Shown: positions 34,751 to 44,386, counted from the stretch's first letter. The stretch: 64,000 nucleotides of DNA from Virgibacillus salarius (GCF_039521925.1 NZ_BAAACY010000063.1:1-64000), one strand, 5' to 3'. Numbers and translations are program-made. Notes: generated from the letters alone by a model not told the origin.

Positions 34751-36055
34751 TTAGGCAAACTGCTCCAATACATCGTTCTTTCCTGTGAGTTTTAGCTTTG
34801 ATGTATTTTCCAGCTTATGATCCGTCTTTTGAAGCTTACCGATAATTTTTCCTCTGTAGTCCTCTCCGGTTTCTTCAAAAACATATAATGGTTTAATAAT
34901 AATTTCACCATTCTCTACTCCACACACCTCAGAAATCTCCATTACTCGACGCGAATGGTCTCTAAGCCTCGATAAATGGACCATGATATCAATTGCCGAT
35001 CCTATTTGTTTACGGATAACTTCAATTGGTAATTCAGCACCACTTAAAACCATCGTTTCTAAACGGCTTAGCATATCATAAACGGAGTTCGCGTGCCCTG
35101 TAGAAAGAGACCCATCATGACCAGTGTTCATCGCCTGCAGCATATCTAATGCCTCTTGGCCACGTACCTCACCAACAATAATCCTGTTCGGTCGCATACG
35201 TAAGGAAGCCTTGATTAAATCTCTGATTGTAATTTCGCCTTTACCCTCTGTATTGGCATTTCTTGTTTCGAGACTAACTAGATTTGGAACTTTGCGTATT
35301 TGTAACTCTGCCGAATCCTCGATAGTAAGAATTCTTTCCTCGGTTGGTATAAAATTGGACAATACATTTAAAAATGTCGTCTTACCAGAACCCGTTCCAC
35401 CACTAATGAAAATATTATATTTCGCTTCTACTAACTGTTCGAGAAAATAAGCAACGTCCTCATCCAATGCACCAAACTGGATCAAGTCTTCAATCATTAA
35501 AGGCTTTTCTGGAAATTTACGAATTGTCATTGCTGGACCTTTTAAGGCTACTGGTGGTAATACAACATTTACCCTAGAGCCATCTTCTAATCTAGCATCT
35601 ACAATAGGACTGGATTCATTAACAACTCGGTTAACCTTAGAAACAATTGCTTGAATCGTATCTTCAAGCTTTTGTTGATTCTCAAATTTCACATTTGCAT
35701 TCGATACTTGACCATCTCGTTCGATATAAATTTCATCATAATTATTTATCATAATCTCCGTTATAGATGGATCATCCAATATTGGCTGTAATACGCCAAG
35801 TCCTCTAAATGCATGATACATTCGATCAACGATTCGTTTAATCATAACTGAGGAAATCTTTGACTCTCTTGCATACTCAATCACTGTCTCTTCAACGAGT
35901 TCCAGTAGCTCGTCATTTGTAGTTGAATGCATGAAGTCTAGTGTTTCCCTTAATTTATCGATTAACAGCTTCGTAATTTCATCCTCCGTTTTTGGTACCT
36001 TGCTCGTGGGCTGTTGATGAGCTGATTCCTTATCCTTAGTTTCACTTATTGCCAC
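34751..36055 (-). CDS. tadA: Tad secretion ATPase TadA/CpaF
   Basis: A 434-residue hexameric ATPase of the type II/IV secretion family that powers pilus assembly. Walker A is GGTGSGKTTFLN (about residue 220), the Asp box is ILTIEDSAEL, Walker B is IIVGEVRGQEALDMLQAMNT and the His box is GSLSTGHANS. The N-terminal domain LLDDPSITEIMINNYDEI type matches CpaF. The start overlaps the end of tadZ. Confidence 0.96.
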   Translation of the reverse strand: MAISETKDKESAHQQPTSKVPKTEDEITKLLIDKLRETLDFMHSTTNDELLELVEETVIEYARESKISSVMIKRIVDRMYHAFRGLGVLQPILDDPSITEIMINNYDEIYIERDGQVSNANVKFENQQKLEDTIQAIVSKVNRVVNESSPIVDARLEDGSRVNVVLPPVALKGPAMTIRKFPEKPLMIEDLIQFGALDEDVAYFLEQLVEAKYNIFISGGTGSGKTTFLNVLSNFIPTEERILTIEDSAELQIRKVPNLVSLETRNANTEGKGEITIRDLIKASLRMRPNRIIVGEVRGQEALDMLQAMNTGHDGSLSTGHANSVYDMLSRLETMVLSGAELPIEVIRKQIGSAIDIMVHLSRLRDHSRRVMEISEVCGVENGEIIIKPLYVFEETGEDYRGKIIGKLQKTDHKLENTSKLKLTGKNDVLEQFA

Positions 36056-37152
36056 TGCGGAGACACCTCCGATGATTGAATCGTATTTTCTTTTAGTAAT
36101 TTGAAAAGCTGTTCACCGACAACGATATCTTCCTGTAACTTTGTTTCTTCACTTTTGTTAAGCCAATGGACATGAAATGGGATATGCGCTTCGATACTAA
36201 AATTAAATGCATCAAAACCGTCAAACAATTCCTCACCCACATTGTTTAGAATAAAGTGGATATTGGACCGATCATTCCCAATTCCAACTAAATCATGTTC
36301 CATGACATTATTAGCACTTGAAAAGCTAGTCTCGTTCGAAGACAAAACCCAGAATACTTCATCACTATTCTTAAGAGCAGTACGATTTCGTACATGAATG
36401 GAGCTATCAAGATCAACAATAATATAATCATAATTTTGTGTATCTCTAATTGCCTGTATAAGCGTTTCAATATCTTCTTCTGTTGCTAATTGCATTTCTT
36501 CTGGAAGTACTGGAAATGAGAAGTAGTCTATGTTTGTTAAAGCATCTCTTGACTTTAACGATTCGATATTAGCAATAAGCTGATCTTTATCTTTTTTTAA
36601 ATAATAAAACACCTCGGCGGAGGATGGTTTATCCTGTTTGAAGTATAAATATGTACTATGTAATTCTTCCAGGCTAAGATAGAAGACGCGCTTCTCTTTA
36701 AAACTTAAATGCTTTGCTAAACAAAGGGATAAGATCGTCTTACCAACTCCACCATTTCCACTATAGAAGCTAATAACGCTATCCGTTTCTTTCCCATTCA
36801 TTACCGAACCAAGCTTTCCGTTCATTTCATAATACATGGCTAACACCTGTGACATAAGCTCATGAAAAGGCTGATACTTATATATAGATGCAATGGAATC
36901 ATGTGTTTTACTTATCTGTTCTTCAGAAAGTGTGATTATTTTATCAAAAGTAACCGAGCTTTCATGATCAATAATCATATCTGTTAGTAATATGTGCTGC
37001 TTCTTGTTACGTGTACTCTCTTTAAACGTATCTATTTCCGTGAAAATTTTGGAGGAAAATTTCTCTTTAAGATTTGAACTAATAAGAAAGTTCGAGAAAT
37101 AATTAGCATAATCACTATCCTTTGTTAATAAAACCAGACTAATCTTATTCAT
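36046..37152 (-). CDS. tadZ: TadZ/CpaE-like localisation ATPase
   Basis: A 368-residue protein, first gene of the cluster. Residues 1-120 resemble an atypical receiver domain; a MinD/ParA-like ATPase follows with Walker A SGNGGVGKTILSLCLAKHL and YDYIIVDLDSSI. TadZ/CpaE places the Tad machine at the cell pole. ATG at 37152 is preferred over 37161 because AAAGGTGATT lies before it. Confidence 0.88.
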   Translation of the reverse strand: MNKISLVLLTKDSDYANYFSNFLISSNLKEKFSSKIFTEIDTFKESTRNKKQHILLTDMIIDHESSVTFDKIITLSEEQISKTHDSIASIYKYQPFHELMSQVLAMYYEMNGKLGSVMNGKETDSVISFYSGNGGVGKTILSLCLAKHLSFKEKRVFYLSLEELHSTYLYFKQDKPSSAEVFYYLKKDKDQLIANIESLKSRDALTNIDYFSFPVLPEEMQLATEEDIETLIQAIRDTQNYDYIIVDLDSSIHVRNRTALKNSDEVFWVLSSNETSFSSANNVMEHDLVGIGNDRSNIHFILNNVGEELFDGFDAFNFSIEAHIPFHVHWLNKSEETKLQEDIVVGEQLFKLLKENTIQSSEVSPQWQ

Positions 37153-37773
37153 TAGAATCACCTTTACTTAATGATTTAATACCATTTTATTTATCCTCCC
37201 TAAATATTACTAAAAACCGATTATAAAAATAAGATGTAAACCATAAAATGGTTATTTTTACCTATTGTTATTCAGGAATTACTTTAAATTCGAAGTATTT
37301 TTTGTCGAAAGCTTTAATTTAAGATATTTTTCCGTACGTTACATAGATAAATTCTTAATAAAATACGCCTAATTAAACAATTATGGCTATTTTTCAAACA
37401 TAATCTGAAAAAACTATCGTAATTTAAATATTCTTTATTATCCATATATTATAACTATGGAATTTTTTCCTATATATAAGTTTCTTTTTAACTAGGTAAT
37501 TTTACTTAATAACTAATGATGACGAAGCAGAATTTCCGGATTGTAATCAAATTGTAATATTAAAACAGCCACTTTTCTTCATTTATAGACGGAACTATTC
37601 ATCCATTTTTCTATCGTTTATAGTTCATATTTCATTCCTCTATCAAAAAGTCCTATCAATTTCGTGGTAAAAACAGGGAAAAAGTGGCATTATCAATTTT
37701 ATTCATTATGGTACGATTAGTATACTGTGGTAATCGTCCACGCAATAAGTTTAGAAAGGTAGGGAAAGCATGC
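37153..37773. other. Divergent intergenic region between tadZ and the TcaA-like gene
   Basis: About 600 very AT-rich bases with no supported ORF. It must hold the promoter of the 20-kb Tad transcript and that of the zinc-ribbon gene. TATACT at about 37727 is a plausible -10 for the latter. No clear operator was found. Confidence 0.5.
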
Positions 37774-39201
37774 ATGAAATGTAAAAATTGTGGCTATAAA
37801 ACGAATCAGAATAAAAATTTTTGTCCAGAATGTGGCAATCCATTGTCAGAACCAACGAAGAAAGTTGGGAAGAATAAAACAAATAGCAAAAAATTACTTG
37901 CCATCATATGCTCCACCATCATCCTGATTGCTGCTATTATTTCATTTTTCTTAGTTGGAAACAGTAAATTCACACCAGAGAAAGTTATTCAAGCTTTTGA
38001 AACAGCAGTCAACGAGAAAGATGTCGACGCTTTAAAAGGCATTCTTCATCCCGTAAATGACTCATTCAATGTAACAGAGGAGAATGCTTCACAGTTTTTG
38101 GAATATCTAGCAAACCACCCTAAAAAACACGAAACGCTAATTAATCGTTTAAACGAGCAAGTTGAAACGGTATCATCAGGCACCATGGCCAAAGCTTCTT
38201 TAAATAATACATATGCTACTGTTAATATAGTAAAAGATGGTAAAAAGTGGATGTTCTTCGATGATTATAAAATCATGGTTTCTCCGATGCATCTCGACCT
38301 ATATATGGATACGGAAGGTATTGACCTGTATGTTGACGATGAGAAAGTAGGGACATCTTCTGGAGAAGGCTATCATAAAGAATTTGGACCATACATGCCT
38401 GGTATGCATAAGGTAACTGCTACCTTCGAGAATTCTTATATATCATCAAGTATTGATGAGGAAGTGGAATTGTTTAACTCCAATGATTCGACACTCATTC
38501 ATACATTAGAGCTTGATGCAACTGAAGTGGAAGTTTCCTCCATCTATGATGATTCTACCCTCTATATTAATGGAGAAAAAACAGATATTACCGTCGGTTC
38601 AGACAAGACGTCAATTGGTATGTTCCCAACAAATGAATCAGTTTCCTTATACGCTGAAAAAGAATTTCCATGGGGAACTGCAAAAAGTGAAGAGCATTAT
38701 ATCAATGGAGATTATGTTCAGTTCGACACTATCTATCCATTATCAGAACAGAATGAAGAAGCATTATTCAAACAGTTAAATGATACATTGATTCAATATC
38801 GACAAGCGTTATCTAAAAAAGATGCATCCCTATTAAAAACTGGAGCTACGAAGAAGCTTAAAGAGCAATTAGCCGATAGAATAAAAGAAATAAAGGCCAA
38901 GGAACCAAAGTATACAGGCGAATTATTAAAAGCAGTATACAATAAAAAGTCACTGCTACACACCGAATATGATAAACAATTAAACCAATATATATTTCAA
39001 ATAAACGCTGTGCTCACCTATCACGAACCTAATGGTGATTTAGGCTGGTTATCCAGAGATGAAGATAAGAAAAACTATACTAGAACGAGAAAGCTAACTG
39101 TCATTTATGATGAAAAAGAAAAAAAATGGCTACTTGATAAGGATGAATTATTTTACCACTCCATCATGGATGATGAAGCAATTGAGTTCCAATTCAATTA
39201 A
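37774..39201 (+). CDS. Zinc-ribbon membrane protein, TcaA/YvbJ-like
   Basis: A 475-residue protein. The ATG at 37774 is chosen because AGGTAGGGAAAG precedes it and the zinc ribbon begins there (MKCKNCGYKTN, FCPECGNPL; four Cys). A single membrane segment follows at about 40-60 (LLAIICSTIILIAAIISFFL), then a large extracellular part with repeated immunoglobulin-like modules (LYMDTEGIDLYVDDEKVG, EVSSIYDDSTLYINGEKTDI) and an NTF2-like C-terminal domain. This is the TcaA/YvbJ architecture linked to cell-envelope stress and glycopeptide response. Divergent from the Tad cluster. Confidence 0.88.
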   Translation: MKCKNCGYKTNQNKNFCPECGNPLSEPTKKVGKNKTNSKKLLAIICSTIILIAAIISFFLVGNSKFTPEKVIQAFETAVNEKDVDALKGILHPVNDSFNVTEENASQFLEYLANHPKKHETLINRLNEQVETVSSGTMAKASLNNTYATVNIVKDGKKWMFFDDYKIMVSPMHLDLYMDTEGIDLYVDDEKVGTSSGEGYHKEFGPYMPGMHKVTATFENSYISSSIDEEVELFNSNDSTLIHTLELDATEVEVSSIYDDSTLYINGEKTDITVGSDKTSIGMFPTNESVSLYAEKEFPWGTAKSEEHYINGDYVQFDTIYPLSEQNEEALFKQLNDTLIQYRQALSKKDASLLKTGATKKLKEQLADRIKEIKAKEPKYTGELLKAVYNKKSLLHTEYDKQLNQYIFQINAVLTYHEPNGDLGWLSRDEDKKNYTRTRKLTVIYDEKEKKWLLDKDELFYHSIMDDEAIEFQFN

Positions 39202-39627
39202 TTCATTCGCTTGACCTAATGAGAAAATCTTAGTGTATGCTAAGGACACAACAAAACTCCTAAGGAGTCAATGGCCTTCTGTAGCAATTAGAAAAAAATG
39301 TCTTTCACCTAGCTTTCCTAGTTAGGTGAAGGATATTGTTCTGTTCTTACAAGCCAAGGTTGTGATGTGCACTGTACTCTATTTTTACTTTTTTCATTAA
39401 TTCCATTGCCTACTTCCTCAACATTCTAAAGCGACCTCGCTTACTTTTCTCACGATAGCTTAAATATCTAGAATAGGTTTTATCTAGCAGCAACATATTA
39501 ATGTTGCTATTTACTTACTTTTTTAAACCTTGTATAATCGAATTAATTTCAACGCAAGAAGGGACTGAATGATGCGCAGCTATCAATATTTATAGCCCAT
39601 AGTATAAATAAATTGGAGGGGTAAGTA
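39202..39627. other. Intergenic region with hairpin and short coding remnants
   Basis: A hairpin at 39302-39333 (TTCACCTA with TAGGTGAA) has its T-run on the minus strand. On the minus strand KTYSRYLSYREKSKRGRFRM and, nearer 39360, MELMKKVKIEYSAHHNLGL end in stop codons and look like C-termini of lost genes. Neither was identified. Confidence 0.35.
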
Positions 39628-40164
39628 TTGATTACCAACTTAATCACGGATAGACTATGTTTACGAAAAATGGAAACAAATGATGCAGCTAGTTTATTCA
39701 ACATTTGGTCCGATCCTGAAGTGACTAAATTCATGAATATAACTAGTTTTACTGATGAAAGCCAAGCACAAGATATGATTCATTTTCTAAATAAGCTGTA
39801 TGAGGATAATAAAGCTATTCGCTATACAATTATTGAATTAGCAACAAATCAAATTATTGGCTCATGTGGTTTTAATTCGTTAGATCAGGAAAATGAAAAG
39901 GCGGAGATTGGCTACGAATTAGCAAAGGAATCTTGGGGGAAGGGCTACGCCACAGAGGCAATCTCTAAATTGCTTACGGTTGGATTTGATTCGTTTAATC
40001 TTAATCGTATCGAAGCTAAGATTGAACCTGATAATCATAATTCTATTAAACTAGTTGAAAAGCTTCGCTTTACGTTAGAGGGCACCCTTAGACAATATGA
40101 AAAGTATGATGAAAGGTACATCGACCTTCATTTATACTCTAAACTAAAATCAGATTCCATGTAA
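39628..40164 (+). CDS. GNAT N-acetyltransferase (RimJ/RimL type)
   Basis: A 178-residue acetyltransferase starting at a TTG with GGAGGGGT upstream. N-terminal TDRLCLRKMETNDAASLFNI, acetyl-CoA loop YELAKESWGKGYATEAIS and NHNSIKLVEKLRFTLEGTLR follow the RimL pattern. It probably acetylates a protein N-terminus, an amino acid or a small amine; substrate unknown. Monocistronic. Confidence 0.92.
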   Translation: MITNLITDRLCLRKMETNDAASLFNIWSDPEVTKFMNITSFTDESQAQDMIHFLNKLYEDNKAIRYTIIELATNQIIGSCGFNSLDQENEKAEIGYELAKESWGKGYATEAISKLLTVGFDSFNLNRIEAKIEPDNHNSIKLVEKLRFTLEGTLRQYEKYDERYIDLHLYSKLKSDSM

Positions 40165-40303
40165 AACCAATAGGGCTGTCCTAGAAGGTCATCTAGCTAC
40201 TGAAACTGAACTATACACTCCTTGCTGGAGAAAAGGTAGATCCTGCTTTGAGCGTTTTTCTTAGGAGGAAGCTTCACCTCTACCCGCGGAATCGTAATAC
40301 AGC

Positions 40304-40488
40304 ATAAAGTAAATCTTCAGGCAGTGGGGTTTTGTTTATCCCCCACCGCTTGTTCGTACCACAAGAGTATGACCTAAAGGCCTTTGAACCAATCGGACAT
40401 TACTGGCAGGCGATCCCCCACTTATCCATATTGGTTTCACTTTATTGCTTGAGGTGAGGGCTTACTGCCTGTTATATGCGGGATAAAG
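40304..40488 (+). repeat. Structured repeat family, copy F (full length)
   Basis: ATAAAGTAAATCTTC, hairpin one with variant arms (CAGGCAGTGGGG and CCCCACCGCTTG), GTACCACAAGAGTATGACC, second hairpin ACTGGCAG/CTGCCTGT, and GCGGGATAAAG at the end. It ends 96 bp upstream of the DUF3267 gene. Confidence 0.87.
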
Positions 40489-40584
40489 ATATTTCTTAGA
40501 CAAGCACTGTCATCTCTCCTGCAAACCTGCTACATAAAAGTTTACCTTCTATTATATTAAAAGAATTCTAAATGAGGGAATCGA

Positions 40585-41190
40585 ATGAAAATAAGAAACA
40601 ACTTGCCAAAAAGCAACCCACAATTACACATAGATTTAATAAAAAAAGGATGGGTTCCAATGAGAGAACCTAAACATTTATGCCATGCTATTTTGTTATC
40701 TATTCCGTTGATGATGGTAGCTGCAATTCTCTCTATTGGGGTCATACATATCTTTTCCACTATATCCTTTCATGAGTTTGGACTGACAGCAGACAAAATC
40801 TCACTAACTATTAACGTTCCTATTATTTTTATGCTAATCCTACTTTTAATACTTCACGAAATCTTTCATTTGATATTCATACCACATTTTATTACATCAG
40901 ATAAAACATATCTAGGTTTAACGTTATTCGGGGGGTTTGTAATAACAGAGGAAGAGATTGTAAAATCAAGATATATCCTAATCACCATTGCTCCGTTCAT
41001 CACTATTTCCATAATTGCGCCACTGCTATTAGGTATGCTAGGACTCCTAACACCAGCATTAAAATTTCTGATAATCCTAAATGCAATGGCATCGTCCGTC
41101 GACATTCTTAATCTTTTACTCATACTTAAACAAGTACCGAAAAATGCAATTTTAACAAGTAATGGACCATACACATATTGGAGAATATAG
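40585..41190 (+). CDS. DUF3267-family putative membrane zincin
   Basis: A 201-residue membrane protein with about four hydrophobic segments and the metallopeptidase-like motif HEIFH at about residue 92 in LLLILHEIFHLIFIPHF. DUF3267 proteins are predicted zinc peptidases of unknown substrate. Start after GAGGGAATCGA. It is flanked on both sides by structured repeats (copies F and G). Confidence 0.8.
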   Translation: MKIRNNLPKSNPQLHIDLIKKGWVPMREPKHLCHAILLSIPLMMVAAILSIGVIHIFSTISFHEFGLTADKISLTINVPIIFMLILLLILHEIFHLIFIPHFITSDKTYLGLTLFGGFVITEEEIVKSRYILITIAPFITISIIAPLLLGMLGLLTPALKFLIILNAMASSVDILNLLLILKQVPKNAILTSNGPYTYWRI

Positions 41191-41203
41191 AGGTGAACGA
41201 AGA

Positions 41204-41392
41204 AATAAAGTAAAACTTCAATCCGTGGGGGTTTTGTTTATAACCCACTGATTGTTCGTACAACAAGGGTATGACCTAAAGGCCTTTGAACCAATCGGAC
41301 ACTTACTGGCAGTTGATCCCCCCTCTTATCTATATTGATTTCACTTTATTGCTGGAAGTGGGGTCTTACCGCCAGTTATATGTGAGACAAAG
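41204..41392 (+). repeat. Structured repeat family, copy G (full length)
   Basis: AATAAAGTAAAACTTC, hairpin one (CAATCCGTGGG with CCCACTGATTG, one mismatch), GTACAACAAGGGTATGACC, ACTGGCAG...CCGCCAGT, ending GAGACAAAG. It starts 14 bp after the DUF3267 gene. Confidence 0.85.
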
Positions 41393-41757
41393 TAGAAGCC
41401 TCCATGCTAATGGTAAATTTCAACCATCCATTCTTTTTTGCAAAAAATGATTAATATATCCCAAACACAATCTCAGCTTTTTACGTAAGCTAATGTACAA
41501 GATTATTTATTCCACATTTTATTATTTCCTTCCCTTTCATCCTCCTTTTTAATGGAGTTTTTTTATTTATGTTTTACAAGCTGGTGATCTTAGGAAGATG
41601 TTGACCCTCAATATCATTGTTACCATCACGATGAAAAAAGTATTCCAAAATGAAAAAAGACACCCCCTCCAACCAAGGAAAGGGCACTATATTCAATGCA
41701 CATCAATCATATAAATCCGCAACCAACTTTCATTTGTTTTATCTATCCAAGTACCTT
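41393..41757. other. Intergenic region, possible remnant
   Basis: No supported gene. On the minus strand near 41590-41650, EYFFHRDGNNDIEGQHLPKI then TSL-stop reads like a protein C-terminus without an upstream part. Otherwise AT-rich and featureless. Confidence 0.35.
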
Positions 41758-42159
41758 CTATCTAACATCAAAGCTTATGGTACCACTAGATGTTACCACA
41801 CCAGTAACTACATCTCCATAATAGGTTCCGGGTAACATATCAGTAAAAGTTCTAGTTAGTAGTGGCTGCCTTAATGGACCAAAACCAGTACAGTTTCCCG
41901 ATGAAGCATTACATAAACGCACCAATGGTTCTCCATAAAAATTCAAATTCCTTACAGTTACCGTAACGTCTGCACCACCAGAGGGTACTACTACTTTTCC
42001 GTCCCACTTACCATCTTTTGTTTTAAACTTGTATGGTCCGAATGTTTTCAAGAGAGTTACATCGTCCTTAGTAATAGCTTCAGAGGCATGTGACGTGTTT
42101 CCAAAAGCCACAACGGATATAACAGTTACTAACAGCAGGGAAAATAAAATTTTATACAT
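41758..42159 (-). CDS. Small secreted protein of unknown function
   Basis: A 133-residue protein starting at 42159 (AAAGGAGGTAACAAG upstream) with a signal peptide ending near SHASEA. The mature part (FGPYKFKTKDGKWDGKVVVP, DVTVTVRNLNFYGEPLVRLC) has two Cys residues about eight apart and beta-strand-like composition. No family recognised. Longer upstream starts lack a signal peptide and are not favoured. Confidence 0.75.
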   Translation of the reverse strand: MYKILFSLLLVTVISVVAFGNTSHASEAITKDDVTLLKTFGPYKFKTKDGKWDGKVVVPSGGADVTVTVRNLNFYGEPLVRLCNASSGNCTGFGPLRQPLLTRTFTDMLPGTYYGDVVTGVVTSSGTISFDVR

Positions 42160-42671
42160 CTTGTTACCTCCTTTTTCAATATACATACTACTTCTATACA
42201 TATCCTTATTTCCCTGCAATTTTTTGTTAATTTTACAGCAATTTAACTTTTTTAAAAAAGCATCCTATTACAAGAAAAAACAGCTACATAGCGTTGATTT
42301 CTTCCATCCCCCTCCTACTCTTAGAGCATATTGTAAACTGATCGATATTTAGTAATACAGATTATATTAAGTGTATATTTCAGAATAAAAATCTACTCTA
42401 CAAATAGGTTATTCGTTGAAGAACGTTAAATCACACTTACTTACTATACGAAGCAAACATAATTAGAATGAGTTAATACCAAACCAATAGAATATTTGCG
42501 ATATAACAAGATTAGGTATCTAGGTATCCGTACAGCTTCAAACACTACACCATTTTAATTTTCTACCATCAAATGATAAAGTATAAATCTATTTTATTTA
42601 GAGGGTGTACATTTATTTAATTTTGTTATATATTGCAATAATAAATGACATTATATAAGGGTGAGTGAGTA

Positions 42672-42701
42672 ATGAAGCGAACCGTGAAGATTGCCTCTTA
42701 A
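42672..42701 (+). CDS. Leader peptide of the cat gene (9 aa)
   Basis: AGGGTGAGTGAGTA precedes an ATG encoding MKRTVKIAS and a stop. The last codons lie inside the left arm of the hairpin that hides the cat ribosome-binding site. This is the standard layout of chloramphenicol-inducible cat genes, where a ribosome stalled on the leader opens the hairpin. Confidence 0.85.
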   Translation: MKRTVKIAS

Positions 42702-42727
42702 ATTTATTCAAAAAAATTTAGGAGGCA
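42692..42727 (+). promoter_or_regulatory. Translational attenuator hairpin of cat
   Basis: TGCCTCTTAAATTT (42692-42705) pairs with AAATTTAGGAGGCA (42714-42727): 14 pairs including one G-T. The right arm contains the AGGAGG ribosome-binding site of cat, 10 bases before its ATG. Induction by translational attenuation is the well-known mechanism for cat-86 and pC194-type cat. Confidence 0.9.
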
Positions 42728-42735
42728 TATAAACT

Positions 42736-43386
42736 ATGACATTTAATTTAATTGATATAAATACTTGGGAAAGAAAACCTTATTTTGAACATTTTTTAAA
42801 TCATACTAGATGTACGTTCAGCATGACTGCAAATATAGATATTACAAGGTTATTAGCAAAAACTCGTGAAATGAATATTAAGTTTTATCCTGTTTTTATC
42901 TATATGGTTACTAAGGTCGTTAATTGTCAAGTTGAATTTAGAACGTGTTTGGATGAAGAAGGAAGACTGGGATTTTGGGATCAGATGATACCAAGCTATA
43001 CTATTTTTCATAACGAGAATAAGACGTTTTCTACTATATGGACAGCATACGAAGTAAACTTCTATTCCTTTTATAAAAACTATCAACAGGATATGAAGCT
43101 TTATGGCAATGTAAAAGAGATAAGCGCAAAAAAACAAACGCCTAAAAACGCAATTCCTATTTCATGCATCCCCTGGACTAGTTTTACAGGTTTTAACTTA
43201 AATATCTTTAATGATGGTACATTCTTACTACCAATCATTACAGGAGGTAAGTATTTTAATCAGGGAGATAAATTATTTTTACCTATTTCAATACAAGTCC
43301 ATCATGCTGTTTGCGATGGCTATCACGCTAGTCAATTCTTTGACAAATTACAGCGATTAGCTGACGAGTGTGAAGAGTGGCTATAA
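42736..43386 (+). CDS. cat: Chloramphenicol acetyltransferase, type A
   Basis: A 216-residue enzyme that transfers acetyl from acetyl-CoA to chloramphenicol. The active-site His is in IQVHHAVCDGYHASQF, and the family blocks FNLIDINTWERKPYFEHFLN, FYPVFIYMVTKVVN and ISCIPWTSFTGFNLN are intact. Length matches the CatA trimer subunit. A leader peptide and attenuator precede it and a terminator follows. No mobility genes are adjacent, so transfer is possible but not shown. Confidence 0.96.
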   Translation: MTFNLIDINTWERKPYFEHFLNHTRCTFSMTANIDITRLLAKTREMNIKFYPVFIYMVTKVVNCQVEFRTCLDEEGRLGFWDQMIPSYTIFHNENKTFSTIWTAYEVNFYSFYKNYQQDMKLYGNVKEISAKKQTPKNAIPISCIPWTSFTGFNLNIFNDGTFLLPIITGGKYFNQGDKLFLPISIQVHHAVCDGYHASQFFDKLQRLADECEEWL

Positions 43387-43406
43387 CTCACTATATTTTT
43401 CGTAAT

Positions 43407-43431
43407 GGGCTGGCGATTAGCAGCCCTTTTC
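43407..43431 (+). terminator. Terminator of cat
   Basis: GGGCTG and CAGCCC flank an 8-base loop and are followed by TTTTCTT. Confidence 0.75.
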
Positions 43432-43616
43432 TTATACAGGACTTAGATTATTTCTAAAAAGAAGCAAAGTTTCAAAACATACACACAGATTATAGAAATG
43501 ATGAATTTGCGTATTGATTATCACAGCTTCCTATTTTAAAAAGGAAATCTTGTAAGAGCATAATAATACTTATAGAATTAACCTATGCATGACTAGCTAT
43601 ATGGAGAGAAAGAATA

Positions 43617-43779
43617 TGATAAAGTAAAACTTCAATCCGTGGAGGTTTGGTTAGTACCACAAGGGTATGACCTAAAAGTCCCTAGAACTAATCGAACATT
43701 TACTGGCAGTCGATCCCACCCCTATCCCTATTGGTTACTTGACGTGGGAGTATTACTGCCAGTTATATATGGGATAAAA
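43617..43779 (+). repeat. Structured repeat family, copy H (hairpin one shortened)
   Basis: GATAAAGTAAAACTTCAATCC followed by GTGGAGGTTTGGTTAGTACC; the second arm of hairpin one is lost. The middle block and second hairpin (ACTGGCAG/CTGCCAGT) are intact, and it ends GGGATAAAA. Confidence 0.83.
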
Positions 43780-43876
43780 AGGGTATTATTTAGAAAAACT
43801 GAGCAAAATTCGCTCAGTCCTTATCACTAAATGCTCAGATTTACGCTTCCTCTAGTAGCTATTATGGAATAATAGC

Positions 43877-44075
43877 TACTGCTTGACCACCACTCCGGCT
43901 GCCCACTTCCCTTTCCGTGGGGTTTGTCCTTCAGCTAACTTTTTTAGCAAAACCCGCTCAAAAAAGTGGATCTTCAGGTCAAACATTTCCCACAGGAGTT
44001 GAAGTGGCCGGCCTTCGCTATTATCAGGCTCTACAACGCTAGCATGAAGTAACACAGCTGCTTTTATACTCACGG
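43877..44075 (-). repeat. Intergenic palindromic repeat (Bacillaceae type)
   Basis: On the minus strand it contains CTCCTGTGGGAAATGTTTG, ACTTTTTTGAGCGGGTTTTG, AAAAAGTTAGCTGAAGGAC and CCCACGGAAAGGGAAGTGGG. Internal arms pair (AACTTTTTTAGC region with AAAAAAGT). High GC against its surroundings and no conserved frame suggest a dispersed repeat, not a gene. Confidence 0.6.
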
Positions 44076-44151
44076 ATAGCGATTTTCACTTTACCTATTG
44101 TAAAAAAAAGTCAACCTATTACTTATGACAAGAATTGTTGCACCTTCTCAT

Positions 44152-44366
44152 AGCGGAGACGAATTACGTAGACTCCTGCGGGATTAGCACGAGCCGAAAA
44201 TCCACTTTGCAACGTGTTCTTCTTTGCAAAGTTAGTTGAGGCCGTGCCCGCCGAAAGCGAAGTAATTCGTCGGAGCATTGCCAATATACATCAAACATTT
44301 CAAAATAACTACTTGGCTTAACGCAGTCATTGCACTAATTTTATACTTTCTTAACTTTTAAAAAAG
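44152..44366. repeat. Intergenic palindromic repeat with tail shared with 1-104
   Basis: GACGAATTAC near 44159 and GTAATTCGTC near 44266 are perfect 10-bp inverted arms, and an inner pair ACTTTGCAA/TTGCAAAGT forms a second stem. The tail from about 44257 is nearly identical to positions 1-104. It ends 20 bp before the next gene. Confidence 0.75.
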
Positions 44367-44386
44367 GTATTGGGAGGAAGAAATTT

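Noticed and set aside
40370..40380. Minimal start-stop ORF ATGACCTAA in the middle block of many repeat copies
   Set aside because: Several copies have lost the ATG (ATACCTAA, ATCACCTAA) without other damage, and the spacing to AAGGG is too short for initiation. Probably coincidental to the conserved block.
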